Positions 30,048 to 40,516 are shown, counted from the first letter of the stretch. The stretch is 64,000 bases of DNA from Bacteroidota bacterium (GCA_016699635.1 CP064983.1:1550001-1614000); one strand, 5' to 3'. Notes: a model not told the origin generated them from the letters alone. Made by a program: numbers and translations.

Positions 30048-30923
30048 CTACACCGTACAATGCCGTGCAAAGACACCTAATGGAAGTCTAGCTCCGGCAG
30101 TGCTTTGTAGAAAAATTTCTCCTGTCTGTCGTTTAATATTTTTACTAAAATGTTCGTCAAGCAGATTATCTAAAATTATAGATGAAAAACCAAGTGAATA
30201 GGTGTTGAGTACAAGAAAGTGATTTTCTTCAAGCAGCAACTTAACGTTGGCAAGCATTTCGTTTATCTCATCTTCTAATTTCCAGTTTTCGCCATTTGGT
30301 CCATGGCCATAAGCAGGTGGATCTAAAATAATTCCCTGATATTTTTTCCCGCGTTTTACTTCTCGTTTCACAAAGGTCATGGCATCTTCAACCAACCAGC
30401 GAATGTTGTCCAAGCCACTCAATGTCATATTTTCTTTTGCCCATGTTACAACCTGTTTTATAGAGTCTAAATGAATGATGTCGGCACCGGCAGCTTTGGC
30501 AGCAAGTGTTGATGCACCGGTGTAGGCAAAGAGGTTGAGGACTTTTGGTTGTACTACATCTAATTTTTTAACTGAATTATAAATAAAATCCCAGTTTACG
30601 GCCTGTTCCGGAAAAACACCTACATGCTTAAATGATGTTAATGCCAGCCTAAGTCGAATTTGTTTTTCATCAGGCAATGCATAGGCAATATGCCAACGGT
30701 CAGGAATCTCTTTAAGTTTTTTCCATGTACCTGACGAGCTGTTTTTAGCTATAAACTTTACATGTGCTTTTTTAAGCCAATCGGCCTCTTTTAGTTGCCT
30801 GTTCCACACAGCTTGTGGTTCGGGCCTGATGGTAATGTACTGACCAAAACGCTCTAACTTTTCAAAGTTTCCGCTATCAAGCAGTTCATAATCTTTAAAA
30901 TTTTGCGGTGTAAGTAATTCCAT
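30048..30923 (-). CDS. Class I SAM-dependent methyltransferase, RlmI/RlmL-C-terminal-like (rRNA methyltransferase candidate)
   Basis: About 291 residues. The SAM-binding motif I is VLNLFAYTGASTLAAKAAGAD, with motif II acidic residue in HLDSI, and motif IV ILDPPAYGHGPNG (DPPA). These features and the upstream YITIRPEPQAVW region match the SAM-dependent methyltransferase family related to RlmI/RlmK that modify cytosines or guanines in 23S rRNA. The N-terminal half (about residues 1-110) lacks a PUA domain. The start at 30923 (MELLTPQNF) is used, since the four codons before it match no family. It is convergent with panC, four bases apart. Confidence 0.8.
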   Translation of the reverse strand: MELLTPQNFKDYELLDSGNFEKLERFGQYITIRPEPQAVWNRQLKEADWLKKAHVKFIAKNSSSGTWKKLKEIPDRWHIAYALPDEKQIRLRLALTSFKHVGVFPEQAVNWDFIYNSVKKLDVVQPKVLNLFAYTGASTLAAKAAGADIIHLDSIKQVVTWAKENMTLSGLDNIRWLVEDAMTFVKREVKRGKKYQGIILDPPAYGHGPNGENWKLEDEINEMLANVKLLLEENHFLVLNTYSLGFSSIILDNLLDEHFSKNIKRQTGEIFLQSTAGARLPLGVFARHCTV

Positions 30924-31012
30924 GCAGAAGTTCATTTAAATACCTAAAAGTGTTGTAATAGCAACCTTTTTAATCGGGCTGCGTAAAAACAAGGCAATAT
31001 TAAGTCTAAAAA

Positions 31013-32146
31013 ATGATAATCAACACATCAGAGCTGTCGGGTCGTAGCATACAAGCCACAGACAAAACACCATTAAGAATTCTATTAGTTGATGATATTC
31101 CGGCTAATTTATTGACACTTGAAGGTATTCTTGAAGATGATAGCCGAATTCTTATAAAAGCTTTTTCGGGTAATGAAGCTTTAAAATTACTGATGGAAGA
31201 ACCAATTGATTTGATATTATTAGACATTCAAATGCCTGACATGGATGGCGTTGAGGTAGCACAATTACTTCGTGCCAATCCTAAAACAAAGCATATACCC
31301 ATCATTTTTGTTTCTGCCATTGCCAAAAGCGAACGCCCTTCACTCGAGGAGTTTGAAATCGGATCGTTTGATTTTATTCCGAAGCCATTAGATATTGAAG
31401 AGACACAGAAAATAGTTTCAATCTTTGAATTTGGATGTCGCTATAAACAAAAGTACAGAGAACAGGAAGAAAAACTGAAAAGACTGAACGATCATCTTGA
31501 TAAGTTTCTTTACATCCTTTCGCATGATTTGAATGCACCACTGCGTGCCATTGAGAATCTTGTGCAGTGGCTTGAAGAAGATTTACAATCGCAGATTTCT
31601 GATGAGAGTAAGGAAAACATAGGGCTGCTTAGAAACAGAGTAACTAAGATGAAATTACTTCTTGATGGCTTATTGCGTTATGCGCGTTCCGGTAATACAA
31701 AACATCAGCACGATATTATTTCACCTGAAAAAATGATCAGACAAATTACATCTGAGCTGCAGGGTGATAGAAAGGTGTCACTGAATGTCAACTCTTCGGT
31801 TTTAGATATGAATACAGACAGGACAGCATTGCAACTTGTGTTGAAAGAGTTAATTCAAAATGCAATATCTTTTAATCCTTCCGATAAAAATACTATTGAT
31901 ATTTCTGTTGTAGAAAAAAATGATTCTTATGAATTTGTTATAGCAGATAACGGACCCGGAATAAAGCCACAACAACAAAAAACAATTTTCGAACTTTTTC
32001 AAACGCTTCCATCATCGGTAGTGCCTTCATCAGGTGTAGGCCTTAGCATTGTGAAAAAGGTGGTTGAAGAATATGGTGGAACGGTGTGGTTTTCACCAAC
32101 AGTAAAATGTGGTACTGAAGTTCACTTTAACTGGAAAAAATCCTGA
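31013..32146 (+). CDS. Soluble hybrid protein: response regulator receiver fused to histidine kinase
   Basis: A 377-residue cytoplasmic signalling protein. Residues about 23-140 are a receiver domain with phospho-acceptor Asp in LLDIQMPDMDG, DD pair in LLVDD and Lys in IPKPLD. A short coiled linker leads to a DHp domain with His in FLYILSHDLNAPLRAIENL, and an HATPase domain (N-box ELIQNAISF, G1 DNGPGI, G2 SSGVGLSIVKK). There is no membrane segment or input sensor besides the receiver, so it likely receives phosphate from, or is allosterically set by, another kinase. It is divergent from the methyltransferase gene. Confidence 0.87.
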   Translation: MIINTSELSGRSIQATDKTPLRILLVDDIPANLLTLEGILEDDSRILIKAFSGNEALKLLMEEPIDLILLDIQMPDMDGVEVAQLLRANPKTKHIPIIFVSAIAKSERPSLEEFEIGSFDFIPKPLDIEETQKIVSIFEFGCRYKQKYREQEEKLKRLNDHLDKFLYILSHDLNAPLRAIENLVQWLEEDLQSQISDESKENIGLLRNRVTKMKLLLDGLLRYARSGNTKHQHDIISPEKMIRQITSELQGDRKVSLNVNSSVLDMNTDRTALQLVLKELIQNAISFNPSDKNTIDISVVEKNDSYEFVIADNGPGIKPQQQKTIFELFQTLPSSVVPSSGVGLSIVKKVVEEYGGTVWFSPTVKCGTEVHFNWKKS

Positions 32147-32149
32147 GCT

Positions 32150-34543
32150 TTAGAACCCTGATTGCCGTGCTTTTATTGTACTTGCACCAACTGTAAAAAG
32201 TACAAGACTGATTGTGCTAATAGGCATTAATATTGCTGCAAACAATGGCGAAAGTGTTCCACTTACGGCAAAGGCTAATCCAACAAAATTATAGAGTAAA
32301 GAAATAATAAAGCTGATGATAATTATCGTTACAGCAGATTTGGATAGTTTAATTAATTCAGGCAGTTGATGTAATGCTGCAGCATCCATAATAGTATCAC
32401 TTGCAGGAGTAAAATTATTAGTGTTGTCGGTAACTGAAATTCCCGTATTGGCTGCTAGCAGCGCACCTGCATCATTCAGGCCATCACCAATCATTAACAC
32501 ATTTTTCTTACTATTGATTAATTCAAGAATGTAATTTCTTTTGTCTTCAGGTTTTTGATTAAATCGTAATTCGGCATTGCCTAAAAGTGTAGTTAGATTT
32601 TTTCTTTCACTTTCATTATCACCTGTAAGAACAATCAAATTATGTTTGTTATTCAGTTTTTGTGATATGGTGTTCAACCCATCACGATAAATATTACTGA
32701 AAACAAATTTGCCTTTTTTAATGTCATTAATGTTGATAAAAACTGCTGTTGCATTCTTTTCAACTTCATTGTTTACTCCTGCCCAGTCTGATGTTCCGGC
32801 TTTAATGTTTTTATTGTTTAATACTGCGCAAATGCCTTTACCGGTAACTTCTTCAAAATTATTGCATGGATAATATTTATCTGCTTGCAAATGTTGTTGC
32901 AGTAATTTACTTAACGGATGTGATGATTGCCTGAATAGCGATGATAGTATTTTTTTATCCTCATCATCAAGCGATTGACCATGATAACTTATTTCAGAAA
33001 CATTATTCTTAGTTAATGTTCCTGTCTTATCAAATACAATAGTGTCGGCATCAGCAATTTTTTCGAGTACTCGATAGTTACGCATGTAGATTTTATTTCT
33101 GCCAAGAATGCGGAGGATGTTTCCATAAGTAAAAGGTGCAGATAAAGCCAGTGCACAGGGACATGCAATTACAAGCACTGCTGTAAATGCATTAATAGCT
33201 TTATGAATATCTGTATTCCACCAATAGATAGCAGCGATTGTAGAAATAGAAAATGTAACTACTATAAACCAACGACTGATGGCATTCACTAATTTTTCAA
33301 ACTTGCTTATATCTTGTTTATCCCAGCTACGATTCCACAATTGTACTAAATAGCTCTGCGAAACTTCTTTCATCACCTGAAGTTCAATCATGGCACCGGC
33401 TTGTTTGCCTCCTGCATAAATATATTCACCGGCTGTATGTGAAACAGGTAGTGACTCACCTGTTACAAAATGATAATCTACTGAGGCATTGCCTTTAAGT
33501 AAAATACAATCTGCGGGAATAATTTCATTATTTCTTATAAGAATTCTGTCATTAACTTTCAAGTCATTAATCTGCACTTCTTTTTCATTTCCGTTTTTTA
33601 TAGAAGTAACTGCAATGGGAAAGTATGATTTAAAATCTCTGTCGAAAGCTAAACTATCAAAGGTAAAATCCTGAAACCAACGACCAATGAGCATGAAGAA
33701 AACAAGACCACTACCGCTGTCAAAAAATCCTGAACCTGTTTGTGTTATTATTTCAAATGCACTTCGTAAAAAAATTACTGATATACCTATGGCAATCGGC
33801 AAATCTATGGAAGTGGTTTTTTGTTTGAGAGCCTGCCAAGATTTAATAAAGAACTCATTTGCACTGTAAAAAAATACGGGTAGTGCAAGCAACAAAATCA
33901 GATAGCTGAATAGTGTTTGTAATGAAGCATCAATATTATTTCCTGATGAAAAATATTCAGGAAAACTTAGCATCATAATATTTCCAGAACAAAAACCGGC
34001 AACACCAATTCTGAGAATACGGCTTCTATTTGCTTTTTTTATTTTTTTCTTTTCAATAGCGTCAAGTTGCAGTGCAGGCTCATAGCCTGTTTGCGAAAGT
34101 TTTTCTGCAATTTTTCGAAGCGAAGTTTTATGATGATCATAAACCAAACGCAATTCTTTTCGAACAAAATCAACTCTTGAGGATAGAACACCTTCATCGG
34201 CTTTCTGAAAATTTTCAAGTAGCCAGATACAACTGCTACAATGCATTGCAGGAATGTAAAAGGTGATGATAGTTTCATTTTTATCTCTGAAACTTATCAG
34301 TTGATTTTCTATGGAAGGTTCATCTAAGAAGGCAAATCGTTTTTGAACAATGTCAGACTGTTTAGTGCCAGGATTGTTGTTCAGGTTGTAATAATTACAC
34401 AAATTATTTTCACGCAGAATTTCATAAACCAACTTACAACCGGTACAACAAAAAATTTTCTCATCGCTTGTGATAACCTGTTCATCACAGTCATCACCAC
34501 AATGATAGCATTTCACCTTATTTACAGTATCTGTATTGCTCAT
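32150..34543 (-). CDS. CcoI/FixI-like copper-transporting P-type ATPase
   Basis: A membrane pump of about 797 residues that exports Cu+, in relatives for assembly of cytochrome cbb3 oxidase. N-terminus: a cysteine cluster CYHCGDDC ... CCTGCKLVY, then a heavy-metal-associated domain with MHCSSCIW, then the eight-helix P1B core with the CPCAL motif in TM6, phosphorylation site DKTGT and hinge GDGLNDAGALL. The variant start at 34543 (MSNTDTVN) is preferred over 34552. The usual partner genes ccoN, ccoO and ccoS are not beside it; upstream is a rhodanese gene in the opposite direction. Copper specificity is inferred from CPC and the Cys-rich head. Confidence 0.85.
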   Translation of the reverse strand: MSNTDTVNKVKCYHCGDDCDEQVITSDEKIFCCTGCKLVYEILRENNLCNYYNLNNNPGTKQSDIVQKRFAFLDEPSIENQLISFRDKNETIITFYIPAMHCSSCIWLLENFQKADEGVLSSRVDFVRKELRLVYDHHKTSLRKIAEKLSQTGYEPALQLDAIEKKKIKKANRSRILRIGVAGFCSGNIMMLSFPEYFSSGNNIDASLQTLFSYLILLLALPVFFYSANEFFIKSWQALKQKTTSIDLPIAIGISVIFLRSAFEIITQTGSGFFDSGSGLVFFMLIGRWFQDFTFDSLAFDRDFKSYFPIAVTSIKNGNEKEVQINDLKVNDRILIRNNEIIPADCILLKGNASVDYHFVTGESLPVSHTAGEYIYAGGKQAGAMIELQVMKEVSQSYLVQLWNRSWDKQDISKFEKLVNAISRWFIVVTFSISTIAAIYWWNTDIHKAINAFTAVLVIACPCALALSAPFTYGNILRILGRNKIYMRNYRVLEKIADADTIVFDKTGTLTKNNVSEISYHGQSLDDEDKKILSSLFRQSSHPLSKLLQQHLQADKYYPCNNFEEVTGKGICAVLNNKNIKAGTSDWAGVNNEVEKNATAVFININDIKKGKFVFSNIYRDGLNTISQKLNNKHNLIVLTGDNESERKNLTTLLGNAELRFNQKPEDKRNYILELINSKKNVLMIGDGLNDAGALLAANTGISVTDNTNNFTPASDTIMDAAALHQLPELIKLSKSAVTIIIISFIISLLYNFVGLAFAVSGTLSPLFAAILMPISTISLVLFTVGASTIKARQSGF

Positions 34544-34678
34544 AGCCTCCAACCTAATTTGCCTGACAATATTACAATTGATGAAGAATGTAGCTGTTGA
34601 TATTAATTCTTGATATGAGTGATAAAAGTCATTTCAGTTGTTGTCTCGAAATAAAACATTTGCCACATTCAACTTACT

Positions 34679-36055
34679 ATGCAAATTAAACAATTTTATA
34701 ATCAGGGTCATTCGCAATTCAGCTATATTATTTCAAGCGGAAAAGAAGCGGTAATTATTGATCCTGTCAGAGATGTGGAGCACTATTTACAATACCTTGC
34801 AGATAAGCAGCTTATTTTAAAATATATTTTTGAAACGCACATACATGCCGATTTTGTTTCAGGTCACCTGGAGCTTGCCGATAAAACCGGAGCAACCATT
34901 GTTTATGGACCTCAGGTGCGTGTGGCTTATCCTTCATATAGTGCAAGACATAATGAAAGTTTTAATCTTGAAGGATGTAGTATTAAAGCTTTACATACAC
35001 CGGGACATACTATGGAATCGGTTTGTTATTTATTGAATAATAATGTTGGGCAGCCTATTGCAATTTTCACCGGTGATACTTTATTTGTAGGTGATGTAGG
35101 TCGTCCTGATTTAATGAGCGGTAATAAAAATGCAGTAGAATTGTCAGAGTATTTATATCACTCTATTAACGACATCATTAAAACATTACCTGATGAACTT
35201 GTTGTTTATCCGGGACATGGTGCCGGTTCGTTCTGTGGAAAAAATCCGGGTAAAGAAAAGTTTTCTACCATTGGCGAACAAAAGAAGAGAAACTATGCTT
35301 TAAAGGATATTTCACTCGAGAAGTTTACCAATGAAATAACTACAGGCCTTAGTGTGCCACCTGAATATTTTTTTAAGGTTATGAGCATTAATATTATGGG
35401 TTGCCGCCCTATGACAGATGTGTTTCGCAACAATCTGAATTTTCTGTCACCGGTAAATTTTAAAGCAGAAACACAACGTGCATTGATAGTGGACACAAGA
35501 AATGAATTGGAGTTTTCGAAAGCATTTATTAAAGGCTCTGTAAACATTGGTCTTGATGGTTCGTTTGCAACATGGGCAGGGATTTTGCTCGATCCCGACC
35601 ATCCGGTTTTATTGGTCTGCGACAGTGGTAAGGAAAAAGAAGCCATTGGTGCTTTAGCACAGATAGGAATAGAAAATGTGAGAGGTATTTTACATGGAGG
35701 AATAAAGTCATGGAAAGATGCAGGGCAACCGGTGGACAATGTTGAAAATATTGATGCAGAAGATTTTTATTTTTTGTTTGAAAATGAAGGTTACATTCTG
35801 GTTGATTTAAGAAGCCATCAGAATTTTAATGCACAACATATAAAAAGAAGTCTGAGTATTCCATTAGATGAATTGCCACACCGTTTGAATGAGTTTAGCC
35901 CGGACACTAAATATTTGTTAGTGTGTAAGGGTGGTTACCATAGTATGATAGCAGCATCAATTCTTAAACGCAATGGGATAAATCAGGTGGTAAATATTTC
36001 AGGAGGGTTTGATGCAGTAAGTGCATTTCAACCACAGTATGTAGAATCGATATAG
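34679..36055 (+). CDS. MBL-fold metallo-hydrolase with two rhodanese domains (persulfide dioxygenase-like)
   Basis: A 458-residue cytosolic protein. The N-terminal metallo-beta-lactamase domain has THIHADFVSGH, HTPGHTMES and GDTLFVGDVGRPD, the mononuclear iron pattern of glutathione/CoA persulfide dioxygenases. It is followed by two rhodanese domains (about residues 265-360 and 365-455). The second has the complete active-site loop CKGGYHS with its catalytic Cys; in the first the loop VCDSGKEKE is less canonical. The arrangement suggests oxidation of sulfane sulfur and sulfur transfer in one protein. It is divergent from the copper ATPase. Confidence 0.87.
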   Translation: MQIKQFYNQGHSQFSYIISSGKEAVIIDPVRDVEHYLQYLADKQLILKYIFETHIHADFVSGHLELADKTGATIVYGPQVRVAYPSYSARHNESFNLEGCSIKALHTPGHTMESVCYLLNNNVGQPIAIFTGDTLFVGDVGRPDLMSGNKNAVELSEYLYHSINDIIKTLPDELVVYPGHGAGSFCGKNPGKEKFSTIGEQKKRNYALKDISLEKFTNEITTGLSVPPEYFFKVMSINIMGCRPMTDVFRNNLNFLSPVNFKAETQRALIVDTRNELEFSKAFIKGSVNIGLDGSFATWAGILLDPDHPVLLVCDSGKEKEAIGALAQIGIENVRGILHGGIKSWKDAGQPVDNVENIDAEDFYFLFENEGYILVDLRSHQNFNAQHIKRSLSIPLDELPHRLNEFSPDTKYLLVCKGGYHSMIAASILKRNGINQVVNISGGFDAVSAFQPQYVESI

Positions 36056-36274
36056 TGTGAACAGAAGGTTACTGACAATTTAAACAGTATTAGGTATAAA
36101 ACAGGCATGACCTTAAATTTATGACAAAAGTCGCTTTATGGGTTGCTTAAAGTCATTTTTAGGTTATAATAAAGGAAATACTTTTACATCGTTAATTAAA
36201 AGGAAAGCAATAAAATTCCGGTTTGGAAATACCCTCCGGTTTAAAATAAAAAGATTTGATTTAGTGTTAGGGTT

Positions 36275-36308
36275 GCAAAACCGGTATGCTTCGGCTACCG
36301 GTTTTTGC
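36275..36308 (+). terminator. Strong hairpin terminator between the rhodanese and stress protein genes
   Basis: GCAAAACCGGTA pairs with TACCGGTTTTTGC around TGCTTCGGC. The T5 run in the descending arm completes the terminator, most likely of the rhodanese gene. Sequence from 36056 to here shows no credible gene. Confidence 0.7.
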
Positions 36309-36337
36309 TTAATAGGATTATCGTAAAAAGCATAAGT

Positions 36338-37159
36338 ATGAAAAAAATTGTTGTTACTACTGATTTTTCGGAGTGTTCTGAAAATGCTTTGATTTATTCC
36401 TTGTCACTGTGCAAAGAGGTGAATGCATCATTGTATTTACTTCACGTTTTTCATATACCAGTTCCAGTGACCGACATGCCATATATTTCTGTTTCGTCTG
36501 AGGAGGAGGAAAAGAATATTGAATTACGTTTGAAAGAATTGATTACCCGCATAAGACATAAAACAGGTTATGAGGGTATGATACACACCATAACCGATTT
36601 TAATTTTACGGTTGATGGTATTCTGAATGTTGTTAATGATACAAATGCAGACTTGCTGGTGATGGGACAACGAGGTAAAACAACATTGGCGGACAGACTG
36701 TTCGGAAGTACTGCAACAGCAATTATTAATCTTGCAACTTGCCCTTTATTACTTATACCTGAAGGATGCAGTTTCAGTAAAATTAAAAAGATTGCAATTG
36801 CCTGCGATAAAAAAACGAGTGACAATAAAAACAAAGTATTTCATGTTGTTGAAATGAATGCTGCATTGAAGTCGGAAATGCTACTGTTTAATGTTGTTCA
36901 GGATGAAGCGGAAAAGGATAGACTTAAAGGAGAAGATTTTACTGAAATGGCTGGAAAAGAGGTGAAATTATTTTTCCCTGTACATCACGACATACATGAA
37001 GGAATTTTGCAATTTGTAAATGATAATGATGCTGATTGGTTGTGTATGTTTCCACATCGTCATAACATTTTCGAGCAGTGGTTTACCAGACTTAATTCAG
37101 GTAACATTTCGCAGCAAGTAAAAATTCCTTTATTATTAATTAACGAGTTGGTACAGTAA
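36338..37159 (+). CDS. Universal stress protein with two UspA domains
   Basis: A 273-residue cytosolic protein with two tandem UspA domains. The first begins KKIVVTTDFSECSENAL and ends with LLVMGQRGKTTLADRLFGS, the ATP-binding G-2x-G-9x-G-S signature; the second half (IKKIAIACDKK) is degenerate and lacks the loop. The start at 36338 is chosen because it directly precedes the first strand; eleven codons upstream form no domain. Function is a general stress role. It precedes a small conserved Bacteroidota gene on the same strand by 78 bases. Confidence 0.85.
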   Translation: MKKIVVTTDFSECSENALIYSLSLCKEVNASLYLLHVFHIPVPVTDMPYISVSSEEEEKNIELRLKELITRIRHKTGYEGMIHTITDFNFTVDGILNVVNDTNADLLVMGQRGKTTLADRLFGSTATAIINLATCPLLLIPEGCSFSKIKKIAIACDKKTSDNKNKVFHVVEMNAALKSEMLLFNVVQDEAEKDRLKGEDFTEMAGKEVKLFFPVHHDIHEGILQFVNDNDADWLCMFPHRHNIFEQWFTRLNSGNISQQVKIPLLLINELVQ

Positions 37160-37237
37160 AAATATTGCTAAAAAGTACTTTTATGAATACGATGATTTTA
37201 AATCTTATAAAGAAGCGGTTACGATTCAATTTAAATT

Positions 37238-37650
37238 ATGAAGCATAGGTTGACTATTCAGGCAGAGGATACTATTTTGGATTTTCAAAAAAATTCAACA
37301 GGATTTATCCGTTTCTTAAAATTGAATTTTTTGAAAAAGCACATATAGCCAAGCAGGGAAGTCATAAAAAGGAAATGATTGCTTCAAACATGTTGTTTCG
37401 CGGATTGATAGGACGCGGAAAATCACATATAATAAACTTCAATGACGATTTTAGTATTAGCGATTTTGAAATGTTACTGAATGATCAGTGTCGGTTATAT
37501 GCACAAGTATTTCGTAAATCAGGAAAGATTTGGCTTGAAACTTCAGCAACAGATTATTGGACATTGGAGCAACAAAACGAAGAAGGCAAAAGCTTAGCCA
37601 AGCACTTTAAAACAGAGTCAGAAAACATAAATGATATTGACCCTTACTAA
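37238..37650 (+). CDS. Small conserved protein following universal stress protein gene (single-base frameshift)
   Basis: A 137-residue soluble protein of unknown function. Translation from 37238 reads MKHRLTIQAEDTILDFQK; at 37287-37293 the run of seven A must be eight to continue KFNRIYPFLKIEFFEKAHI and then the long frame ending VFRKSGKIWLETSATDYWTLEQQ. I recall Bacteroidota proteins with the same C-terminal VFRKSGxxWLETxxTDxWTLExQN block, but no named family. It follows the UspA gene. Without the repair, only the C-terminal 91 codons from 37375 remain in frame. Confidence 0.65.
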
Positions 37651-37798
37651 TTACTTCTTCTTTCTACATAGGTAGAAATTTTACTAAGTAATAGCTTAAT
37701 AACAAATGTGAATACAACAATCTCATATTATTTGAGAATATGACTTGACTGAATTATTGGAAATAAAATTCAGGAGATTCTTCAAATCCTTAAATCTC

Positions 37799-37826
37799 TT
37801 CAGCCGCGGCTGAGTCGTGGCTGATC
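37799..37826. repeat. GC-rich palindrome downstream of paralog 1
   Basis: CAGCCGCGGCTG is a perfect 12-bp palindrome, followed by GTGGCTGATCA. A related but longer set lies downstream of paralog 2 at 40713-40750. It is a probable transcription end for the minus-strand gene. Confidence 0.6.
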
Positions 37827-37843
37827 AACAATACAAAAATTTT

Positions 37844-40516
37844 CTACCTCTTAACAAACTTCTTGACTACCACACCTTGTGTGCTGTATGCTTTCACAAA
37901 ATAAACTCCGTTTTGAAATTGACTGATGTTTATCTTTAAATTTTGTTGGTTGTTGGTTTTCTTTTCAAACAAAATTTTTCCAAGTACGTCTATTACTTGT
38001 ATTTTTTCAACTGCTGTTGTGAGTTGAATATTTAATTCTGATTGAGCAGGATTTGGGAACAATTGTATGTTTTCTGCACTTTGATATGACGCTATTCCTG
38101 TTGGTAGCACAACATGCGTTGTTGCTGTGTTGGTTATTACAGGGTCATTAAAATCAAAATAAATGGCAGCAGTGTTTTGTATGCTATCATTTAATACCAA
38201 ACTTGTTTTGGGTTTTATTCTGTAATGAATAAAGCCATGGCTTAACGGCTCGTTAACATTACTATCGGGCAATAGAATATTATCAAACTTAAATTCCATG
38301 TTGCGCTCATGATAAATAAAATTCATGTTTACTGGATGCGATGATGCAACATATTCTAAGGTGTTTAACTGAAGTTTATTTGTATCTAATGGATTTAAAA
38401 TTTTAACGTTAAATGCTGTATCGTTTCCTGTGTTTTGAAAACGGATGATGTAATCCAAATAGGGTGGATTGGGAATTTCTGTAGTGAATAAAGTATCTCT
38501 ACTTACTAAAATATCATTGGGGTCAAGTGAACCTGTGGTAAAAACCTCCCAAGAACTGTAATTACAACCGGGATTAGCATCACCGGCAACAGGCTCTATT
38601 CGTACTCTAGAATTGATAAGTGAACCAATGGGCAAACCCGTATGTACATTTACTGTAACAACAATATTACCTGACTGAAATGGTGCAAGCGAGCTTATAT
38701 TCCAAACAACAGAATCGGTTGTAACAGAAACAGGAGTTACAGTAGCACTAACAAAAGAAATATTCGCATCAGGAAAGAAGATTACTGTTGGTGCAATTAT
38801 TGTATTACCATTATTAACATAGGTGATTTTATAGCTTGCATTAGAACCTGTGCGAAAGTTTACAAGAGGTGTGAGTTTAATACACATATCATAAAATCCT
38901 CCCATTGGTTGAAATGCAAAATCATTTAATGAATCCTTCTGATGCATGGAATTGAAATATGCAGTGTTTACTAAAGGAATACTATTGTAATAGTTTACCA
39001 TTGAAGGGTAAACAGAATAAATTCCTGTATCTAAAATGGCCACATTATAATTTCCATTTTGTTCTGAAAACGCAATACGACCTGTATTTTGTTCAGTTAC
39101 CATTCTGTTAGAGAAACTTATTTCACCTGCATCCTGTACAGTATTGCTATTTGCATCTATAAATAATTTACCATTTATCAGGTTAAATTTATTTGTCAAT
39201 TTCACCACCCAATAATCAGTATTCCCTTGTGAGTTTTCTGTTTTATCTCCAGAAATATTAGACTCTGAATATCCACCAATAACATAATTTCCATCTGTTG
39301 TTTGTTGAATAAAAGTTAAATCGTCATTAGCAGTTCCACCAATACTATTCTGCCATTCAATGTTTCCAATTACATCCAATTTAATCACCCAGAAATCTTT
39401 GTGATAATGATTAAGTAGAATGTCTTCTGTTTTATCTCCGGAAATACCGGACTGTGAAATTCCTCCAAGAATATAACCATCATCTGTAGTCTGTTGTATA
39501 GAATTCAATGCCTCAGAATAATATCCACCAATAGTGTTTTGCCATTGTATGTTACCAGTTCCATTCAATTTAATTACCCAGTAATCACTGAAGCCATAAT
39601 ATCCTTGGGTATTTTCAATTTTATAACCTGAAATATCAGAATTAGAATTTCCACCAAGAAGATATCCACCATCGGAAGTTTGGATTATTGAATTTAAGAA
39701 GTCATATTTACTTCCACCAATCGTTTTTTCCCATTGAATGTTACCCACACCATCCAACTTAACTGTCCAGTAATCATTGTATCCTATAGAGTTTTCTGTC
39801 TTATCTCCAGAAATGTCGGAATAAGAATATCCACCAAGTATATAACCACCATCAGTTGTTATTTGCATTGACTTTAAATAATCATTACTGCTACCACCAA
39901 TTGAGTTTTGCCATTGAATGTTTCCTGTTGCATCCAACTTAATTATCCAATAATCGTAACCACCTTGTGAATTCTCAGTTTTATCTCCAGAAATATTAGA
40001 ATCAGAGGTTCCACCAAGAATATAACCACCATCGCTGGTTTGTTTTATAGTAGATAAATTATCATCACCACTACCACCAATTGAATTCTGCCATTGAATG
40101 TTTCCAACTGCATCTAACTTAATAATCCAGTAATCATAACCTCCTATTGAGTTTTCTGTTTTATCTCCAGTAATACCTGACATTGAATTTCCGCCAAGAA
40201 TATAACCACCATCAGTAGTTTGCTGAACAGAATTTAATAAATCACTTTGATTGCCACCGATGGTGTTTTGCCATTGAATGTTTCCTGTTACATCTAACTT
40301 CACTACCCAGTAATCAAAACTTCCTTGTGTACCCTCTGTTTTATCACCTGAAATTCCAGACTGTGAAGTTCCCGCAAGAATAAAACCTCCATCTGAAGTT
40401 TGTTGCATGCAATTTAAATAATCGGGTAAGCTACCTCCAATAGTATTTTGCCATTCTATTTCCTGGGCAAGGGTAGTTGTGGTAAAAAATAAAAGTAATA
40501 GAATTAATGCTCTCAT
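37844..40516 (-). CDS. Secreted repeat protein with seven ~58-residue repeats and type IX sorting domain (paralog 1)
   Basis: A secreted protein of about 890 residues. After a signal peptide (LILLLLFFTTTTLAQ) come seven repeats of roughly 58 residues with the pattern NIQWQNTIGGS...TSDGGYILGG...SGDKTEN...DYWVVKLD, a WD/delta-60-like propeller repeat. Then Ig-like and DUF11-like regions, a DPNDILVSRD domain seen in Bacteroidota secreted proteins, and a C-terminal type IX sorting domain (LFPNPAQSELNIQ ... GVYFVKAYST ... KKFVKR). Export uses the PorW-linked type IX system. The start at 40516 is preferred because the -7 box at 40540-40547 lies inside the longer frame. Adhesive or ligand-binding function is likely but not provable. 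Confidence 0.87.
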   Translation of the reverse strand: MRALILLLLFFTTTTLAQEIEWQNTIGGSLPDYLNCMQQTSDGGFILAGTSQSGISGDKTEGTQGSFDYWVVKLDVTGNIQWQNTIGGNQSDLLNSVQQTTDGGYILGGNSMSGITGDKTENSIGGYDYWIIKLDAVGNIQWQNSIGGSGDDNLSTIKQTSDGGYILGGTSDSNISGDKTENSQGGYDYWIIKLDATGNIQWQNSIGGSSNDYLKSMQITTDGGYILGGYSYSDISGDKTENSIGYNDYWTVKLDGVGNIQWEKTIGGSKYDFLNSIIQTSDGGYLLGGNSNSDISGYKIENTQGYYGFSDYWVIKLNGTGNIQWQNTIGGYYSEALNSIQQTTDDGYILGGISQSGISGDKTEDILLNHYHKDFWVIKLDVIGNIEWQNSIGGTANDDLTFIQQTTDGNYVIGGYSESNISGDKTENSQGNTDYWVVKLTNKFNLINGKLFIDANSNTVQDAGEISFSNRMVTEQNTGRIAFSEQNGNYNVAILDTGIYSVYPSMVNYYNSIPLVNTAYFNSMHQKDSLNDFAFQPMGGFYDMCIKLTPLVNFRTGSNASYKITYVNNGNTIIAPTVIFFPDANISFVSATVTPVSVTTDSVVWNISSLAPFQSGNIVVTVNVHTGLPIGSLINSRVRIEPVAGDANPGCNYSSWEVFTTGSLDPNDILVSRDTLFTTEIPNPPYLDYIIRFQNTGNDTAFNVKILNPLDTNKLQLNTLEYVASSHPVNMNFIYHERNMEFKFDNILLPDSNVNEPLSHGFIHYRIKPKTSLVLNDSIQNTAAIYFDFNDPVITNTATTHVVLPTGIASYQSAENIQLFPNPAQSELNIQLTTAVEKIQVIDVLGKILFEKKTNNQQNLKINISQFQNGVYFVKAYSTQGVVVKKFVKR

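Noticed and set aside
36138..36326. Small plus-strand frame before the UspA gene.
   Set aside because: It reads through the strong hairpin terminator at 36275-36308 and has no family resemblance.
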